This document shows, piece by piece, positions 6,399 through 14,164 of a stretch of 21,065 bases of DNA (the stretch's first letter is position 1; every line of letters starts with the position of its first letter). Origin of the DNA: a bacterium. GTDB lineage: Bacteria; Electryoneota; RPQS01. The DNA lies in NCBI GenBank assembly GCA_018814465.1, contig JAHIZR010000499.1, positions 1 to 21,065 on the forward strand. The letters are read 5' to 3'. The translations under genes and the position numbers were made by a program. The notes below the pieces were generated by a model. It was not told where the DNA came from. It was given only the letters and a program-made list of their open reading frames with translations, and searched no databases.

Positions 6399-7708
6399 TG
6401 GAATCTTTCTATATTTGGAGTGCGGTCTCGTTTGTGATTCTGATTCTGTTTTCCGCTTTCTTTTCATCTTCGGAAACCGCTTTATTCTCACTGACCAGAA
6501 GCGATATCGAAGCGATCGCGCAGCGTAAGAACGAGCCCAATGCCGCCAGACTCGTTCATCTCTTGGAAGATCCGCGCAAACTGCTGATTGTTCTGCTCTC
6601 CGGCAATACCATCGTGAATATTCTGGCGGCCACGGTGACAGCGATGGCAACTTCCCGCTTGATGGGAGGCGGTCAATATGCGCCTTGGGTTGTGTATGCC
6701 GTGCAGGCCATACTCGTTACCCTTGTGCTGCTGATCGTGGGCGAGTTTCTTCCGAAGTTTCTGGCAATCCGGAATCCGGTATCATGGTCCATGAAAATCG
6801 CCACTCCGCTGACGATCGTCAAGCTCTGCATCGCTCCCATCACCTCCGTGATGTATCCGGTATCCGAGTTCCTCGCTCGCGGTCTCGGAGTCGAAAGGCG
6901 GAAGCTCTGGATCACGGAAGAAGAGATAAAAACCCTCGTTGAAGTCGGCGAAGAGCACGGCGCGCTGGACCAGTCCGAACGCGAAATGATCCATTCTATC
7001 TTCGAATTCGGAGATATCGTCGTTCGTGAAATCATGATTCCGCGTACCGATATGGTGTGCGTGCCCGTCGAAACATCCTTGGAGGAAGTCCTTGACCTGT
7101 TTCAGACTAAAGGTCATTCGCGCCTCCCGGTGTACGAAGACCGGATCGACAACATTATCGGGATCCTGCACTCAAAGGATCTGATGTCGCTTTATCCGTT
7201 CACACAATCCATTGACCTCCGTAAAATTCTGCGTAAACCGTTCTTTGTTCCCGAAGGAAAGCGCATCGATGAACTGCTGAAACAGTTCCAAAGCGAACGC
7301 ATTCACATGGCGATAGCCGTTGACGAGCATGGCGGGACTGCCGGATTGGTGACTCTGGAAGACGTCATCGAAGAAATCGTCGGAGAAATCCAGGATGAGC
7401 ATGACAAGGAACGGCCGCTCTGGACACGCATTGACGAAAACACCTGCGTGATCGATGCCAAATTAGATGTCGAAACCGTCAATGAAGTCTTGGGTGAGGA
7501 AATCCTGCCCGAGGACGAAGACTTCGAGACACTCGGCGGCTTTCTGCTCGAACAACTTGGCGACTTCCCGGAAGTCAATACGAAAATCGAATACCACAAT
7601 TACGAATTTATCATCGAAGAAGTCAGTCTCCACCGTTTAGGCCGAGTTCGAGTCTTGCGGCACGAGGCCTTATCGGATGCCAATGGAATCGGAACTGTTG
7701 AGCCATGA
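6398..7708 (+). CDS. CNNM/CorC-family membrane protein with DUF21 and paired CBS domains
   Basis: This protein of about 436 residues belongs to the hemolysin-C/CorC/CNNM family, linked to Mg2+ or Co2+ efflux. It has an N-terminal DUF21 membrane domain (about 1-185): first helix FYIWSAVSFVILILFSAFF, the SSSETALFSLTR motif, and further hydrophobic segments to about 150. A CBS pair follows (about 205-335; first unit with REIMIPRTDMV and GHSRLPVYE, second with IAVDEHGGTAGLVTLEDVIEEIVGEI). The C-terminal CorC_HlyC domain covers about 341-431. Two adjacent ATGs occur. GGAGG (6388-6392) sits 5 nt before the ATG at 6398 but only 2 nt before the one at 6395, so 6398 is preferred. Placement after ybeY is common across bacteria. 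The ion moved is not shown by sequence. Confidence 0.92.
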   Translation: MESFYIWSAVSFVILILFSAFFSSSETALFSLTRSDIEAIAQRKNEPNAARLVHLLEDPRKLLIVLLSGNTIVNILAATVTAMATSRLMGGGQYAPWVVYAVQAILVTLVLLIVGEFLPKFLAIRNPVSWSMKIATPLTIVKLCIAPITSVMYPVSEFLARGLGVERRKLWITEEEIKTLVEVGEEHGALDQSEREMIHSIFEFGDIVVREIMIPRTDMVCVPVETSLEEVLDLFQTKGHSRLPVYEDRIDNIIGILHSKDLMSLYPFTQSIDLRKILRKPFFVPEGKRIDELLKQFQSERIHMAIAVDEHGGTAGLVTLEDVIEEIVGEIQDEHDKERPLWTRIDENTCVIDAKLDVETVNEVLGEEILPEDEDFETLGGFLLEQLGDFPEVNTKIEYHNYEFIIEEVSLHRLGRVRVLRHEALSDANGIGTVEP

Positions 7709-8238
7709 GTTTCAAAGAACAACTCCTAAGAAAGCTGGCGATTCTCTGGTGGTCTCTGCGCGGTGAGAAGCTCCCCAAGAGCTTTTCTATTCCCAACGGC
7801 GGATTGAGAGCACAGCATCTGGCCGTGATTCTGCCCCCGGATTTCGATGAGTTCGATGTGGCGCGATACGCGTTCGATCAATTGGTCGAAAAACTAAAGC
7901 CCTATCGCTGCACGGTCATCGTGAGAGAGAATTTCCGTTCCTGGATCAATCCCGGCGCGGGAACAAAATTCCTCACTTTTAATCCCGATAATAAGAATCT
8001 GCTGGGCTTCCCTGAAAATCGCATCAAACATGACATCGAGACCCTCGAAGCCGATGTGGTTATTGATCTGACACCGCATTTCACACAATTTACCGCCGGC
8101 TTGGCGGCCGCATCGCACGCCCCCCTGAGAATAACTCTCGCCAAAGACCACGCCGGAAAGTTTTTCAATCTGATCGTGCATCCCGCGCGAGGCCGCAGCC
8201 TGCAGGAACAATACTTCGTTCTCCTCTCGCACATCTGA
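7705..8238 (+). CDS. Conserved-looking hypothetical protein, glycosyltransferase-9-like fold possible
   Basis: This 177-residue soluble protein is not confidently assigned. It overlaps the CBS protein by 4 nt (ATGA), so it is translationally coupled to it. After a basic helix (residues about 5-25) there is an alternating strand-helix pattern: HLAVILPPDFDEFDVARYAF, CTVIVRENF, then ADVVIDLTPHFTQFTAGLAAAS with APLRITLAKDHAG. The last block resembles the NTP-independent middle part of heptosyltransferase-type (GT9) proteins, where an aspartate-rich strand precedes a small-residue helix and a PLR-type strand. At this length it would be only one Rossmann half, so an enzyme activity is doubtful. It ends just before a strong terminator and so closes the phoH-ybeY operon. 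Confidence 0.75.
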   Translation: MSFKEQLLRKLAILWWSLRGEKLPKSFSIPNGGLRAQHLAVILPPDFDEFDVARYAFDQLVEKLKPYRCTVIVRENFRSWINPGAGTKFLTFNPDNKNLLGFPENRIKHDIETLEADVVIDLTPHFTQFTAGLAAASHAPLRITLAKDHAGKFFNLIVHPARGRSLQEQYFVLLSHI

Positions 8239-8260
8239 ACGAATCCCGTTTCGCTCCGAC

Positions 8261-8291
8261 CGGCGCTCCGCACTGGACGCGCCGTTTCTTT
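8261..8291 (+). terminator. Intrinsic terminator at the end of the phoH-ybeY operon
   Basis: The stem CGGCGC (8261-8266) pairs with GCGCCG (8279-8284). It extends with TCC/GGA across a bulged C to a 5-nt GCACT loop, and is followed by TTTCTTTATT. It lies 22 nt after the stop of the 177-residue gene and 19 nt before mazG, so mazG depends on readthrough or a promoter not recognised here. Confidence 0.68.
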
Positions 8292-8309
8292 ATTCTAAGG
8301 TAAGATGGT

Positions 8310-9125
8310 ATGAATCAAGCTGAACACGATGATCATCGGATGGCGGATGAGTTCCTTCGTCTCATCGGTATCATGAGAAAACTGCGCTCCCCGGAAGGCG
8401 GATGCCCATGGGATCGCCAGCAAACCCATGAATCCTTGCGTCCCTATCTGATCGAGGAAACTTATGAAGTGCTCGATTCAATTGACAGGGGAGCTTACGC
8501 TGAACTAAAAAAGGAGCTGGGCGATCTGCTGCTGCATATCGTCTTTCATGCCCAGCTCGCCAACGAGGCAAACCTCTTCTCGATGCGGCATGTGCTCGAG
8601 GGCATCAATGAAAAACTGATCCATCGTCATCCGCATGTTTTCGGTGACGGCAAAGTGGAAACAACCGACGATGTCAATCGCCAATGGGAACGGATTAAAC
8701 TGAATGAAAAGCATAAGCCCAAACTGCTCGATGGTGTCCCCAAACACCAGCCCGCCCTCAATCGCGCTTTTCGCGTTCAGGAAAAGGCCGCCGCTGTCGG
8801 TTTCGATTGGCCGAGCGCCGAGCCGGTCTGGGACAAGCTCGATGAAGAGATCGCCGAACTGAAGCATGAAGTAAAGACCGGCGACCAGCACAAGATGGCG
8901 GCGGAATTCGGCGATCTGCTGTTCTCGATGGTGAATCTGGGACGCAAACTGGGTATTCATCCCGAAGAGTCTCTCCGGCTTGCAATCTCAAAATTTACGA
9001 CAAGGTTCCGCTATATCGAAGAGGCGCTGGAAAAGGCCGGAATCGATATCTATAAGTGCTCACTGGAAGAGATGGACAGACTCTGGGAAGCCGCTAAACA
9101 GCATCGCGAAGAAGAACATCATTGA
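8310..9125 (+). CDS. mazG: Nucleoside triphosphate pyrophosphohydrolase MazG
   Basis: This 271-residue two-domain all-helical pyrophosphatase hydrolyses NTPs to NMP and PPi, a house-cleaning or stress role. The first MazG domain has CPWDRQQTHESLRPYLIEE with Glu49, Glu50 and Glu53, then ELGDLLLHIVFHAQ with Glu69 and Asp72, the usual EExxE-ExxD magnesium site. The second copy has WDKLDEEIAELKHE and EFGDLLFSMVNLGRKLG, followed by the conserved KFTTRFRYIE. Length and domain pair match the full-length E. coli-type enzyme. ATG 8310 has TAAGGTAAG upstream. The stop overlaps the hflX start by 3 nt, so the two form a coupled pair. Confidence 0.95.
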   Translation: MNQAEHDDHRMADEFLRLIGIMRKLRSPEGGCPWDRQQTHESLRPYLIEETYEVLDSIDRGAYAELKKELGDLLLHIVFHAQLANEANLFSMRHVLEGINEKLIHRHPHVFGDGKVETTDDVNRQWERIKLNEKHKPKLLDGVPKHQPALNRAFRVQEKAAAVGFDWPSAEPVWDKLDEEIAELKHEVKTGDQHKMAAEFGDLLFSMVNLGRKLGIHPEESLRLAISKFTTRFRYIEEALEKAGIDIYKCSLEEMDRLWEAAKQHREEEHH

Positions 9126-10483
9126 AAAAGAACACAAAAAAAAGATGGAAAGTGCCTGACGACCGTTCCCGCTCATTAGGATTCGACCGCATCCGGATTG
9201 AGGACGAGTCGCGCAAACCGCGGGACCTCGTTCAGCCGCAAGCGGAACGAGCCATGCTTGTCGGGATCTGTCTTCCGGGGGAATCGCTGCCGCAGGCTCA
9301 GGAGCATCTGGACGAACTGGATATGCTCGCAAGAACCGCCGGAGCCCAAGTTGTCGATCGCGACTTGGTTGCGATGCGCCGCATCGATTCCGCGACATTC
9401 ATCGGCAAGGGCAAAGTCACCGAGATCGCTGAAATCGCAAATGACTCCCAAGCCGATCTGGTTGTCTTTGATGAAGACCTCGCTCCGGCGCAAACGCGGA
9501 ATCTTGAACAGCGAATCGGTAAACGTATTCTGGAACGGTCCGGATTGATTCTCGATATTTTCGCAAAACGCGCGCATACCAAGGAAGCAATCACCCAAGT
9601 GGAACTTGCCCAGCTTCGTTATATGCTGCCGCGTTTGAGCGGAGCCTGGACGCACCTCGAACGGCAAAAGGGTGGGATCGGTCTGCGCGGACCGGGTGAA
9701 ACTCAGATTGAAACCGACCGCCGTATTATTCGAGATCGCATCCGACAGCTCAAGAAGGACCTCGAGCATATCGAACGCATCCGCTTGACGCAGCGAACCA
9801 GCCGCGAAAAAACTTACCGCTTTGCTCTCGCCGGCTATACTAATGTCGGTAAGTCCACTTTAATGAATGTGCTTACGGGAGCTGGGGTTTATGAAGAGGA
9901 TCTCTTGTTTGCGACGCTGGATTCCACAACCCGTGTCCTGAATCTCGGATTTCGACAGGATATCCTGATCAGCGACACTGTGGGCTTCATCCGCAAGCTC
10001 CCACCAGATCTTGTTGCCAGCTTCCGATCAACCTTGGCCGAGATTCGTGAAGCCCATTGTATTCTCCATATAATTGATCTTGCCTCGCCCTCCGTTCAGG
10101 ATCAGATTCAGGAGGTTGAACGACTATTAGCCGAGATGGAAATTGCCGATATCCCCCAAGTATATGTGTTTAATAAAGTAGACGCTGTTGATGATGCGCA
10201 AGTCATCGAGTGGGCAAGGAGAGTCTATCCTGATGGCGTCTTTATCAGCGCTCGCCAGCATATTGGGATTGATAAACTTGAAGATCTATTAAAACAAAAA
10301 GTTATGAATTCCAGAAAGACTTATTCCATTAAATTGTCCAATGAAGATGGAAAAACATTGTCTTTGCTTCATCAGGTAGGCGAAGTTCTGCGAATGGAAG
10401 CTTCTGAAGAGGGAATTCTTATTGAAGTAAGAATGCTCGAAATTGACGCTAATCGGTTGGATATCGAGTTATTCCAGCAATAA
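9122..10483 (+). CDS. hflX: GTPase HflX, ribosome-associated
   Basis: This 453-residue GTPase of the HflX family binds the 50S subunit and splits stalled or heat-damaged ribosomes. The N-terminal HflX domain carries GKGKVTEI and FDEDLAPAQTRNLE. The signature GGIGLRGPGETQIETDRR spans 184-201, followed by a coiled linker. The G domain has G1 GYTNVGKS (238-245), G3 DTVG (285-288) and G4 NKVD (351-354), with a variable C-terminal domain after it. The start is TTG 9122, overlapping the mazG stop; the only other nearby candidate is GTG 9152. TTG keeps the basic lysine-rich N-terminus. From about 10140 the codon use becomes more AT-rich than in the first two-thirds, continuing into the spacer. Confidence 0.95.
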   Translation: MKKNTKKRWKVPDDRSRSLGFDRIRIEDESRKPRDLVQPQAERAMLVGICLPGESLPQAQEHLDELDMLARTAGAQVVDRDLVAMRRIDSATFIGKGKVTEIAEIANDSQADLVVFDEDLAPAQTRNLEQRIGKRILERSGLILDIFAKRAHTKEAITQVELAQLRYMLPRLSGAWTHLERQKGGIGLRGPGETQIETDRRIIRDRIRQLKKDLEHIERIRLTQRTSREKTYRFALAGYTNVGKSTLMNVLTGAGVYEEDLLFATLDSTTRVLNLGFRQDILISDTVGFIRKLPPDLVASFRSTLAEIREAHCILHIIDLASPSVQDQIQEVERLLAEMEIADIPQVYVFNKVDAVDDAQVIEWARRVYPDGVFISARQHIGIDKLEDLLKQKVMNSRKTYSIKLSNEDGKTLSLLHQVGEVLRMEASEEGILIEVRMLEIDANRLDIELFQQ

Positions 10484-10527
10484 AAGTCCATGTGAAACAT
10501 CATCTATAGAGGCTATCAAATAAATTA

Positions 10528-10541
10528 GTGAGAAATCTCAC
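10528..10541. repeat. Perfect short inverted repeat in the hflX-XRE spacer
   Basis: GTGAGA (10528-10533) and TCTCAC (10536-10541) are perfect inverted copies separated by AA. There is no T-tract, so it is not a terminator by sequence. It lies in an AT-rich 200-nt stretch with no ORF, and could be an operator-like protein site or chance. It is far (about 170 nt) upstream of the next promoter. Confidence 0.3.
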
Positions 10542-10679
10542 GAAATCGCCGTAAGTTCGCATGAATCAAAACGCAAAAAGCATACGAATAAGCAAACTAG
10601 AAGGTTTTTTATAGTAATTAAATTCAAGAATTAATGACAGATTCTGCAGTCGCAAATGCACATCTGAAATTCCTCTTAC

Positions 10680-10726
10680 ACCGGGATAGCTTAGGACTGG
10701 AAATCCTTGACAAACCCCGGTTTTTT
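10680..10726 (+). terminator. Intrinsic terminator of hflX, overlapping the next promoter
   Basis: ACCGGG (10680-10685) pairs with CCCGGT (10716-10721), with an inner AGGA/TCCT stem, followed by TTTTTT (10721-10726). It ends the hflX transcript inside the -35/-10 spacer of the XRE promoter. Confidence 0.55.
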
Positions 10727-10737
10727 GATTATATTTG
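10707..10737 (+). promoter_or_regulatory. Promoter of the XRE-polyamine cluster
   Basis: TTGACA (10707-10712), a 17-nt spacer, then TATATT (10730-10735), extended to TATATTTG. This satisfies both the sigma-70 consensus and the Bacteroidetes TAnnTTTG element. Expected start is about 10742, about 40 nt before the proposed TTG start. The same arrangement recurs at 14320-14350. Confidence 0.75.
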
Positions 10738-10782
10738 CGTTTCAGTTTACTGAACTCCGAGTTTAATAAAGAACTACTTCTT

Positions 10783-11319
10783 TTGCAGATTGGTGAGCGG
10801 ATTCGAAATCTCAGACTGGCAAGAAACCTGACACAGGAAGAGCTCGCGGAACGCGCTGACCTGACAAAAGGATTCATCTCAGTTCTCGAGCGAGATCAAA
10901 CCAGTATTTCTGTCGATAGTCTCGACCAAATCCTGAAAGTTCTTAATGTTAAGATCTCGGATTTCTTTCGAGAAATCGATCGGCCGCAAGTGGTTTATGG
11001 TCCCGAGGAAAGAACCTCGATTGCCGATACCGGAGCCACAACCTTTGAATTGCTGATCCCCGGTGGAGCCGATCGAAAAATGGAAGCCGCGAGAGTGGTT
11101 CTGGAGCCGGGCGAAGTAACCTATTCAGTAAAACCTTACCGAGGTGAAGCCTTCGGAATCGTCATCCGCGGTTCCATCTGCATTGCTTTCGGTAATGAAG
11201 TTCATGAAGCTCCGGCTGAAAGCAGTTTCTATTTCTCAGGCGACCGCGAGCATATCATCGAAAACCGCGGCGAACAGCCCGCTGAGTTCTACTGGGTATC
11301 TACCCCGCCGACCTTTTGA
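10783..11319 (+). CDS. XRE-family transcriptional regulator with C-terminal cupin domain
   Basis: This 178-residue protein has an N-terminal helix-turn-helix (about 1-60: QIGERIRNLRLARNLTQEELAE, then KGFISVLERDQTSIS as the recognition part) and a C-terminal cupin (about 95-175: VVLEPGEVTYSV, GEAFGIVIRGS, and YFSGDREHIIENRG). This architecture is that of PuuR-like regulators, in which the cupin senses a small ligand. Its position directly before four spermidine-pathway genes suggests it controls them and itself. The start must lie after the promoter. TTG 10783 gives the family-typical MQIGERIR beginning, although its ribosome binding site is weak. An earlier in-frame TTG at 10735 lies inside the -10 box and cannot be used. 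The ligand is unknown; a polyamine or SAM-derived compound is a guess. Confidence 0.87.
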   Translation: MQIGERIRNLRLARNLTQEELAERADLTKGFISVLERDQTSISVDSLDQILKVLNVKISDFFREIDRPQVVYGPEERTSIADTGATTFELLIPGGADRKMEAARVVLEPGEVTYSVKPYRGEAFGIVIRGSICIAFGNEVHEAPAESSFYFSGDREHIIENRGEQPAEFYWVSTPPTF

Positions 11320-11367
11320 GGTTCGGTTTGCATATACCTTGATTTGGTGTTCTAAGGAGATTAGCCA

Positions 11368-11772
11368 TTGAAAGCACTGGGACAGCAGACCTCGGTTGAG
11401 TACTATAAGTGCAATCCCGAGATTCTCAATGATGTGTCCGCTATTAAGCGGGCCATGCGCGAAGCAGCCAATCTCGCCGGAGCAACCATCGTGCAAGAGG
11501 CCTTTCACCTCTTTAATCCGCATGGTGTTTCCGGTGTGGTTGTAATCGCAGAATCGCATTTTGCTATTCATACCTGGCCTGAGTACGGGTATGCTGCCGT
11601 TGATCTATTCACTTGCGGTGATGATGTGGACTCTGAGTTGGCTTTTCTCCACTTAAGATCTGAACTCCAAGCAAGCGACTACACGGCTGTGGAAATGAAG
11701 CGCGGTCTGCTGAATATCAATGATCCTGAACGGATTGTTCACAAACCCGCCCGCGAGCTGGTCGAAGCTTGA
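11368..11772 (+). CDS. speD: S-adenosylmethionine decarboxylase proenzyme (class 1B)
   Basis: This 134-residue proenzyme makes decarboxylated SAM, the aminopropyl donor for spermidine. It self-cleaves before a serine that becomes the pyruvoyl cofactor. The motif AESHFAIHTWPE places the cleavage at Glu62-Ser63. His68 and Cys83 (in DLFTCGDD) match the processing and catalytic residues of the Thermotoga maritima enzyme at the same numbers. Size fits the short bacterial/archaeal class. The start is TTG 11368 with AAGGAG 8 nt upstream; there is no ATG nearby. The stop overlaps the TTG start of the next gene, so the two self-processing decarboxylases are coupled. Confidence 0.96.
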   Translation: MKALGQQTSVEYYKCNPEILNDVSAIKRAMREAANLAGATIVQEAFHLFNPHGVSGVVVIAESHFAIHTWPEYGYAAVDLFTCGDDVDSELAFLHLRSELQASDYTAVEMKRGLLNINDPERIVHKPARELVEA

Positions 11773-12239
11773 CACTCTTTGGTCTGCCCGACAAATACTT
11801 TCTGGTGTCAGGGCACTCGGAGGGTGAGACCCTCCTCAACGCCTTCGATAACGCGCTTCTGAATGCAGGAATCGGGAACACCAACCTCATTCGACTCAGC
11901 TCGATTCTCCCGCCTGCCGCCGCCTTGATTCAACCCCCACAAATCCCGGCGGGCTCACTCGTTCCTGTGGCCTATGCTTTCGAATGGAGCGACGAGCCCG
12001 GTTTGGAAATCGCCGCCGCGGTGGCCTGCGGAGTTCCTCATGATCCGGCCCTGCCGGGAGTCATCATGGAACACCATACATTCAGCTCCGCGGAACACTG
12101 TCGGGAAATTTGCGTCGGAAAGGTTGAAGCTGCTTTCCGCCACCGCGGCTGGACATGGAAAGATATCAAAACCGCTTCCGCAAGCCATGTCGTCCAGTCC
12201 GCAGGCGCGGTTTTCGCCGGTGTCGTACTCTGGAAATAA
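11769..12239 (+). CDS. Pyruvoyl-dependent arginine decarboxylase (PvlArgDC)
   Basis: This 156-residue self-processing enzyme converts arginine to agmatine. The family pattern is clear: SGHSEGETLLNAFDNALLNAG, then GNTNLIRLSSILPP, where cleavage is expected between Ser44 and Ser45 to make the pyruvoyl group. VPVAYAFEWSD, GVIMEHHTFSS and the C-terminal AGAVFAGVVLWK follow. This is the compact enzyme first known from Methanocaldococcus and found in some bacteria; it is unrelated to the PLP-dependent SpeA. The start is TTG 11769, overlapping the speD stop. The product agmatine is the substrate of SpeB encoded downstream, so the cluster supplies the route to putrescine. Aspartate decarboxylation by a diverged relative is an alternative, but context favours arginine. 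Confidence 0.93.
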   Translation: MTLFGLPDKYFLVSGHSEGETLLNAFDNALLNAGIGNTNLIRLSSILPPAAALIQPPQIPAGSLVPVAYAFEWSDEPGLEIAAAVACGVPHDPALPGVIMEHHTFSSAEHCREICVGKVEAAFRHRGWTWKDIKTASASHVVQSAGAVFAGVVLWK

Positions 12240-12362
12240 CAGGCTGCATCCGCCCGGTTCTCGAATAGGCTTTTCATAAACAGGAACAAAAAGTCTCTTC
12301 TTGCTTTTCTCAAGCTCCCTATACTTTTCCCCTTTTCCGCTTGCTGACTGGGAGGTCAACTG

Positions 12363-13214
12363 ATGGATCTTTGGTTTTCAGAGACTCATGAGACCGATCT
12401 CCGCATGTCCTGCCGTGTCAAGCAAGTGCTCTATCACAAAAAATCCAAATATCAGGATGTTCTGGTCCTCGATACGCTTCGCTTTGGCCGAATGCTCGTC
12501 CTTGACGGCTGTGTCATGACCACGGAACGCGACGAATTTGTCTATCACGAACTGATCGCTCATCCAGCTCTGCTCGCCTGCGATAATCCGAAAGACGTCT
12601 GTGTTGTCGGTGGAGGGGATGGCGGAACGGTGCGGGAGGTTCTCAAGCATCCCTCGGTTGAAAGAGTTGTCCTCGCGGAAATTGACCAGGATGTGATTGA
12701 TGTCTGCAGGGAGTTCTTTCCCGGTCATACCACCGGCCTGAATGACCCGCGAGTCGAGATTCAGGTTGGAGACGGCTTTGAATATCTTAAACAGCACCCC
12801 GGCGATTTCGATGTAATCCTGTCGGATTCCACCGATCCCATCGGACCGGGGGTTGTGCTGTTCAGCGCGAAATACTTCGATCTGGCAAAATCTGCCATGA
12901 AACAGGGGGGATGCTTCGTGACTCAAGCCGAAGGTATGTGGTGCCGCAGCCATTCCGCTGTCAGTATTCGCAACGAATTGCTCAACCATTTCACAAACTG
13001 TGAATGGTACGGCGCTCCGATTCCGACCTACCCCGGCGGCTACTGGAGTTTTCTAATCGCCTCGGATATCATCGATTTCAGAGAGAGTCTTGACCGGAAT
13101 CGGCAAAAACTGATCGAGAAAACCACGAAATACTACTCCGCTAAACTGCAGGCAGGTCTTTTCTCCATGCCGCGATTTCTGCTTTTGGAGTTTGAAAATG
13201 ATCTCTCTCATTAG
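12363..13214 (+). CDS. speE: Spermidine synthase (putrescine aminopropyltransferase)
   Basis: This 283-residue enzyme transfers the aminopropyl group of decarboxylated SAM to putrescine, giving spermidine and methylthioadenosine. A small N-terminal beta domain has KSKYQDVLVLDT and GRMLVLDGCVMTTERDEFVYHE. The Rossmann core has VVGGGDGGTVRE (GGGDGG at 83-88), LAEIDQDVIDVCREFF, and the catalytic DSTDP at 155-159. The C-terminal YPGGYWSF loop that shapes the substrate pocket is present. ATG 12363 is preceded by GGGAGG (12350-12355). The 123-nt spacer from the arginine decarboxylase gene holds no clear terminator; an internal promoter is not convincing. Whether putrescine or cadaverine is preferred cannot be read here. 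Confidence 0.96.
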   Translation: MDLWFSETHETDLRMSCRVKQVLYHKKSKYQDVLVLDTLRFGRMLVLDGCVMTTERDEFVYHELIAHPALLACDNPKDVCVVGGGDGGTVREVLKHPSVERVVLAEIDQDVIDVCREFFPGHTTGLNDPRVEIQVGDGFEYLKQHPGDFDVILSDSTDPIGPGVVLFSAKYFDLAKSAMKQGGCFVTQAEGMWCRSHSAVSIRNELLNHFTNCEWYGAPIPTYPGGYWSFLIASDIIDFRESLDRNRQKLIEKTTKYYSAKLQAGLFSMPRFLLLEFENDLSH

Positions 13215-13240
13215 AGTGATCTTTGTAATATAGGGCAGAC

Positions 13241-14131
13241 TTGTCGAAGAAACCTAATTACTCTCATTTGCCTTTGAATACAATCCAGACCACGAAGTTT
13301 CTCGCGGCTTCGAGTGATTCATCAGCGTCTGATTTAGTCCTGTTCGGCCTGCCTTTTGACGGTACTTGCTCGTTCCGACCTGGAGCCCGCTTCGGACCCA
13401 AGGCAATTCGCGAAATGTCGGATGGCTTGGAAACCTACTGCCCGATTCTGCGGCGAGATCTGGAGGAGGTCTCCTTCTCAGATGTGGGGGACATGCCTCT
13501 GCCTCCCGGCGATAAAGAGAGTGCTATGGCATTGACATACCAAATGGCCAAGCATGTTCACGAAAATGGGCAAATTCCAGCCGCCTTAGGGGGTGAACAC
13601 TTGCTCAGTCTGCCACTCGTGCGGGCCGCCCATGATGCTCATCCGGACCTGGTTCTGATTCAATTTGATGCTCATATGGACTTAAGAAATAGTTACTTAG
13701 GCGTCGAGTTGAGTCATGCGACAGTAATGCGAAGAATAGGGGAAATCATTGACCCGTCACGAATTTTGCAGGTGGGCCAGCGGTCAGGAACTCGTGAAGA
13801 ATATCAACGCGCGGAAACCTTTGGAAATCTTAGAACAGAACAGGTCACAGTGGCGGAACTGCAACAATGGGTCGCAGACCGCCCACTTTATGTCACAGTC
13901 GACCTCGATGTCCTTGATCCTTCAGTACTTCCGGGAACCGGTACGCCTGAACCCGGAGGCGTTAGTTTCTCTCAACTTCAGTCTTGGATCGCAGGATTGG
14001 CATCCTGCAATTGGATCGGCTGGGATGTTGTCGAACTATCCCCACTCCTCGATCCAAGCTCAGTATCATCAATTGTTTCCGCAAAAATCGTCCGCACCAT
14101 GATCCTGACCAGCACCGCAACTCGTTGCTGA
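13241..14131 (+). CDS. speB: Agmatinase (ureohydrolase family)
   Basis: This 296-residue binuclear-manganese enzyme splits agmatine into putrescine and urea. The metal ligands are all visible: His120 in GGEH, Asp143/His145/Asp147 in FDAHMD, and Asp221/Asp223 in VDLDVLDPS, followed by GTGTPEPGG. The N-terminal GLPFDGTCSFRPGARFGPKAIRE block is typical of SpeB. Arginase is the main alternative by family, but the adjacent arginine decarboxylase makes agmatine the likely substrate. The start is TTG 13241 with AGGG 5 nt upstream, a weak but usable site. The gene follows speE by 26 nt and is the last of the polyamine operon. Confidence 0.94.
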   Translation: MSKKPNYSHLPLNTIQTTKFLAASSDSSASDLVLFGLPFDGTCSFRPGARFGPKAIREMSDGLETYCPILRRDLEEVSFSDVGDMPLPPGDKESAMALTYQMAKHVHENGQIPAALGGEHLLSLPLVRAAHDAHPDLVLIQFDAHMDLRNSYLGVELSHATVMRRIGEIIDPSRILQVGQRSGTREEYQRAETFGNLRTEQVTVAELQQWVADRPLYVTVDLDVLDPSVLPGTGTPEPGGVSFSQLQSWIAGLASCNWIGWDVVELSPLLDPSSVSSIVSAKIVRTMILTSTATRC

Positions 14132-14146
14132 GATGCCTGCAAATTG

Positions 14147-14164
14147 CCATAGGATGCCCTATGG
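14147..14164 (+). terminator. Hairpin at the end of the polyamine operon
   Basis: A perfect 7-bp stem, CCATAGG / CCTATGG with an ATGC loop, lies 15 nt after the speB stop. It has no T-tract, so intrinsic termination would be weak; it may instead protect the 3' end or mark a Rho-dependent stop. A second AT-rich hairpin (ATGGA / TCCAT, 14296-14312) follows. Confidence 0.4.

Noticed and set aside
10735..10737. TTG 10735 as the start of the XRE regulator
   Set aside because: It overlaps the -10/-7 promoter element, so it would precede the transcription start.
12301..12325. Promoter-like TTGCTT and TATACT before speE
   Set aside because: The spacer is only 13 nt, too short for a sigma-70 promoter, and the -35 match is poor.
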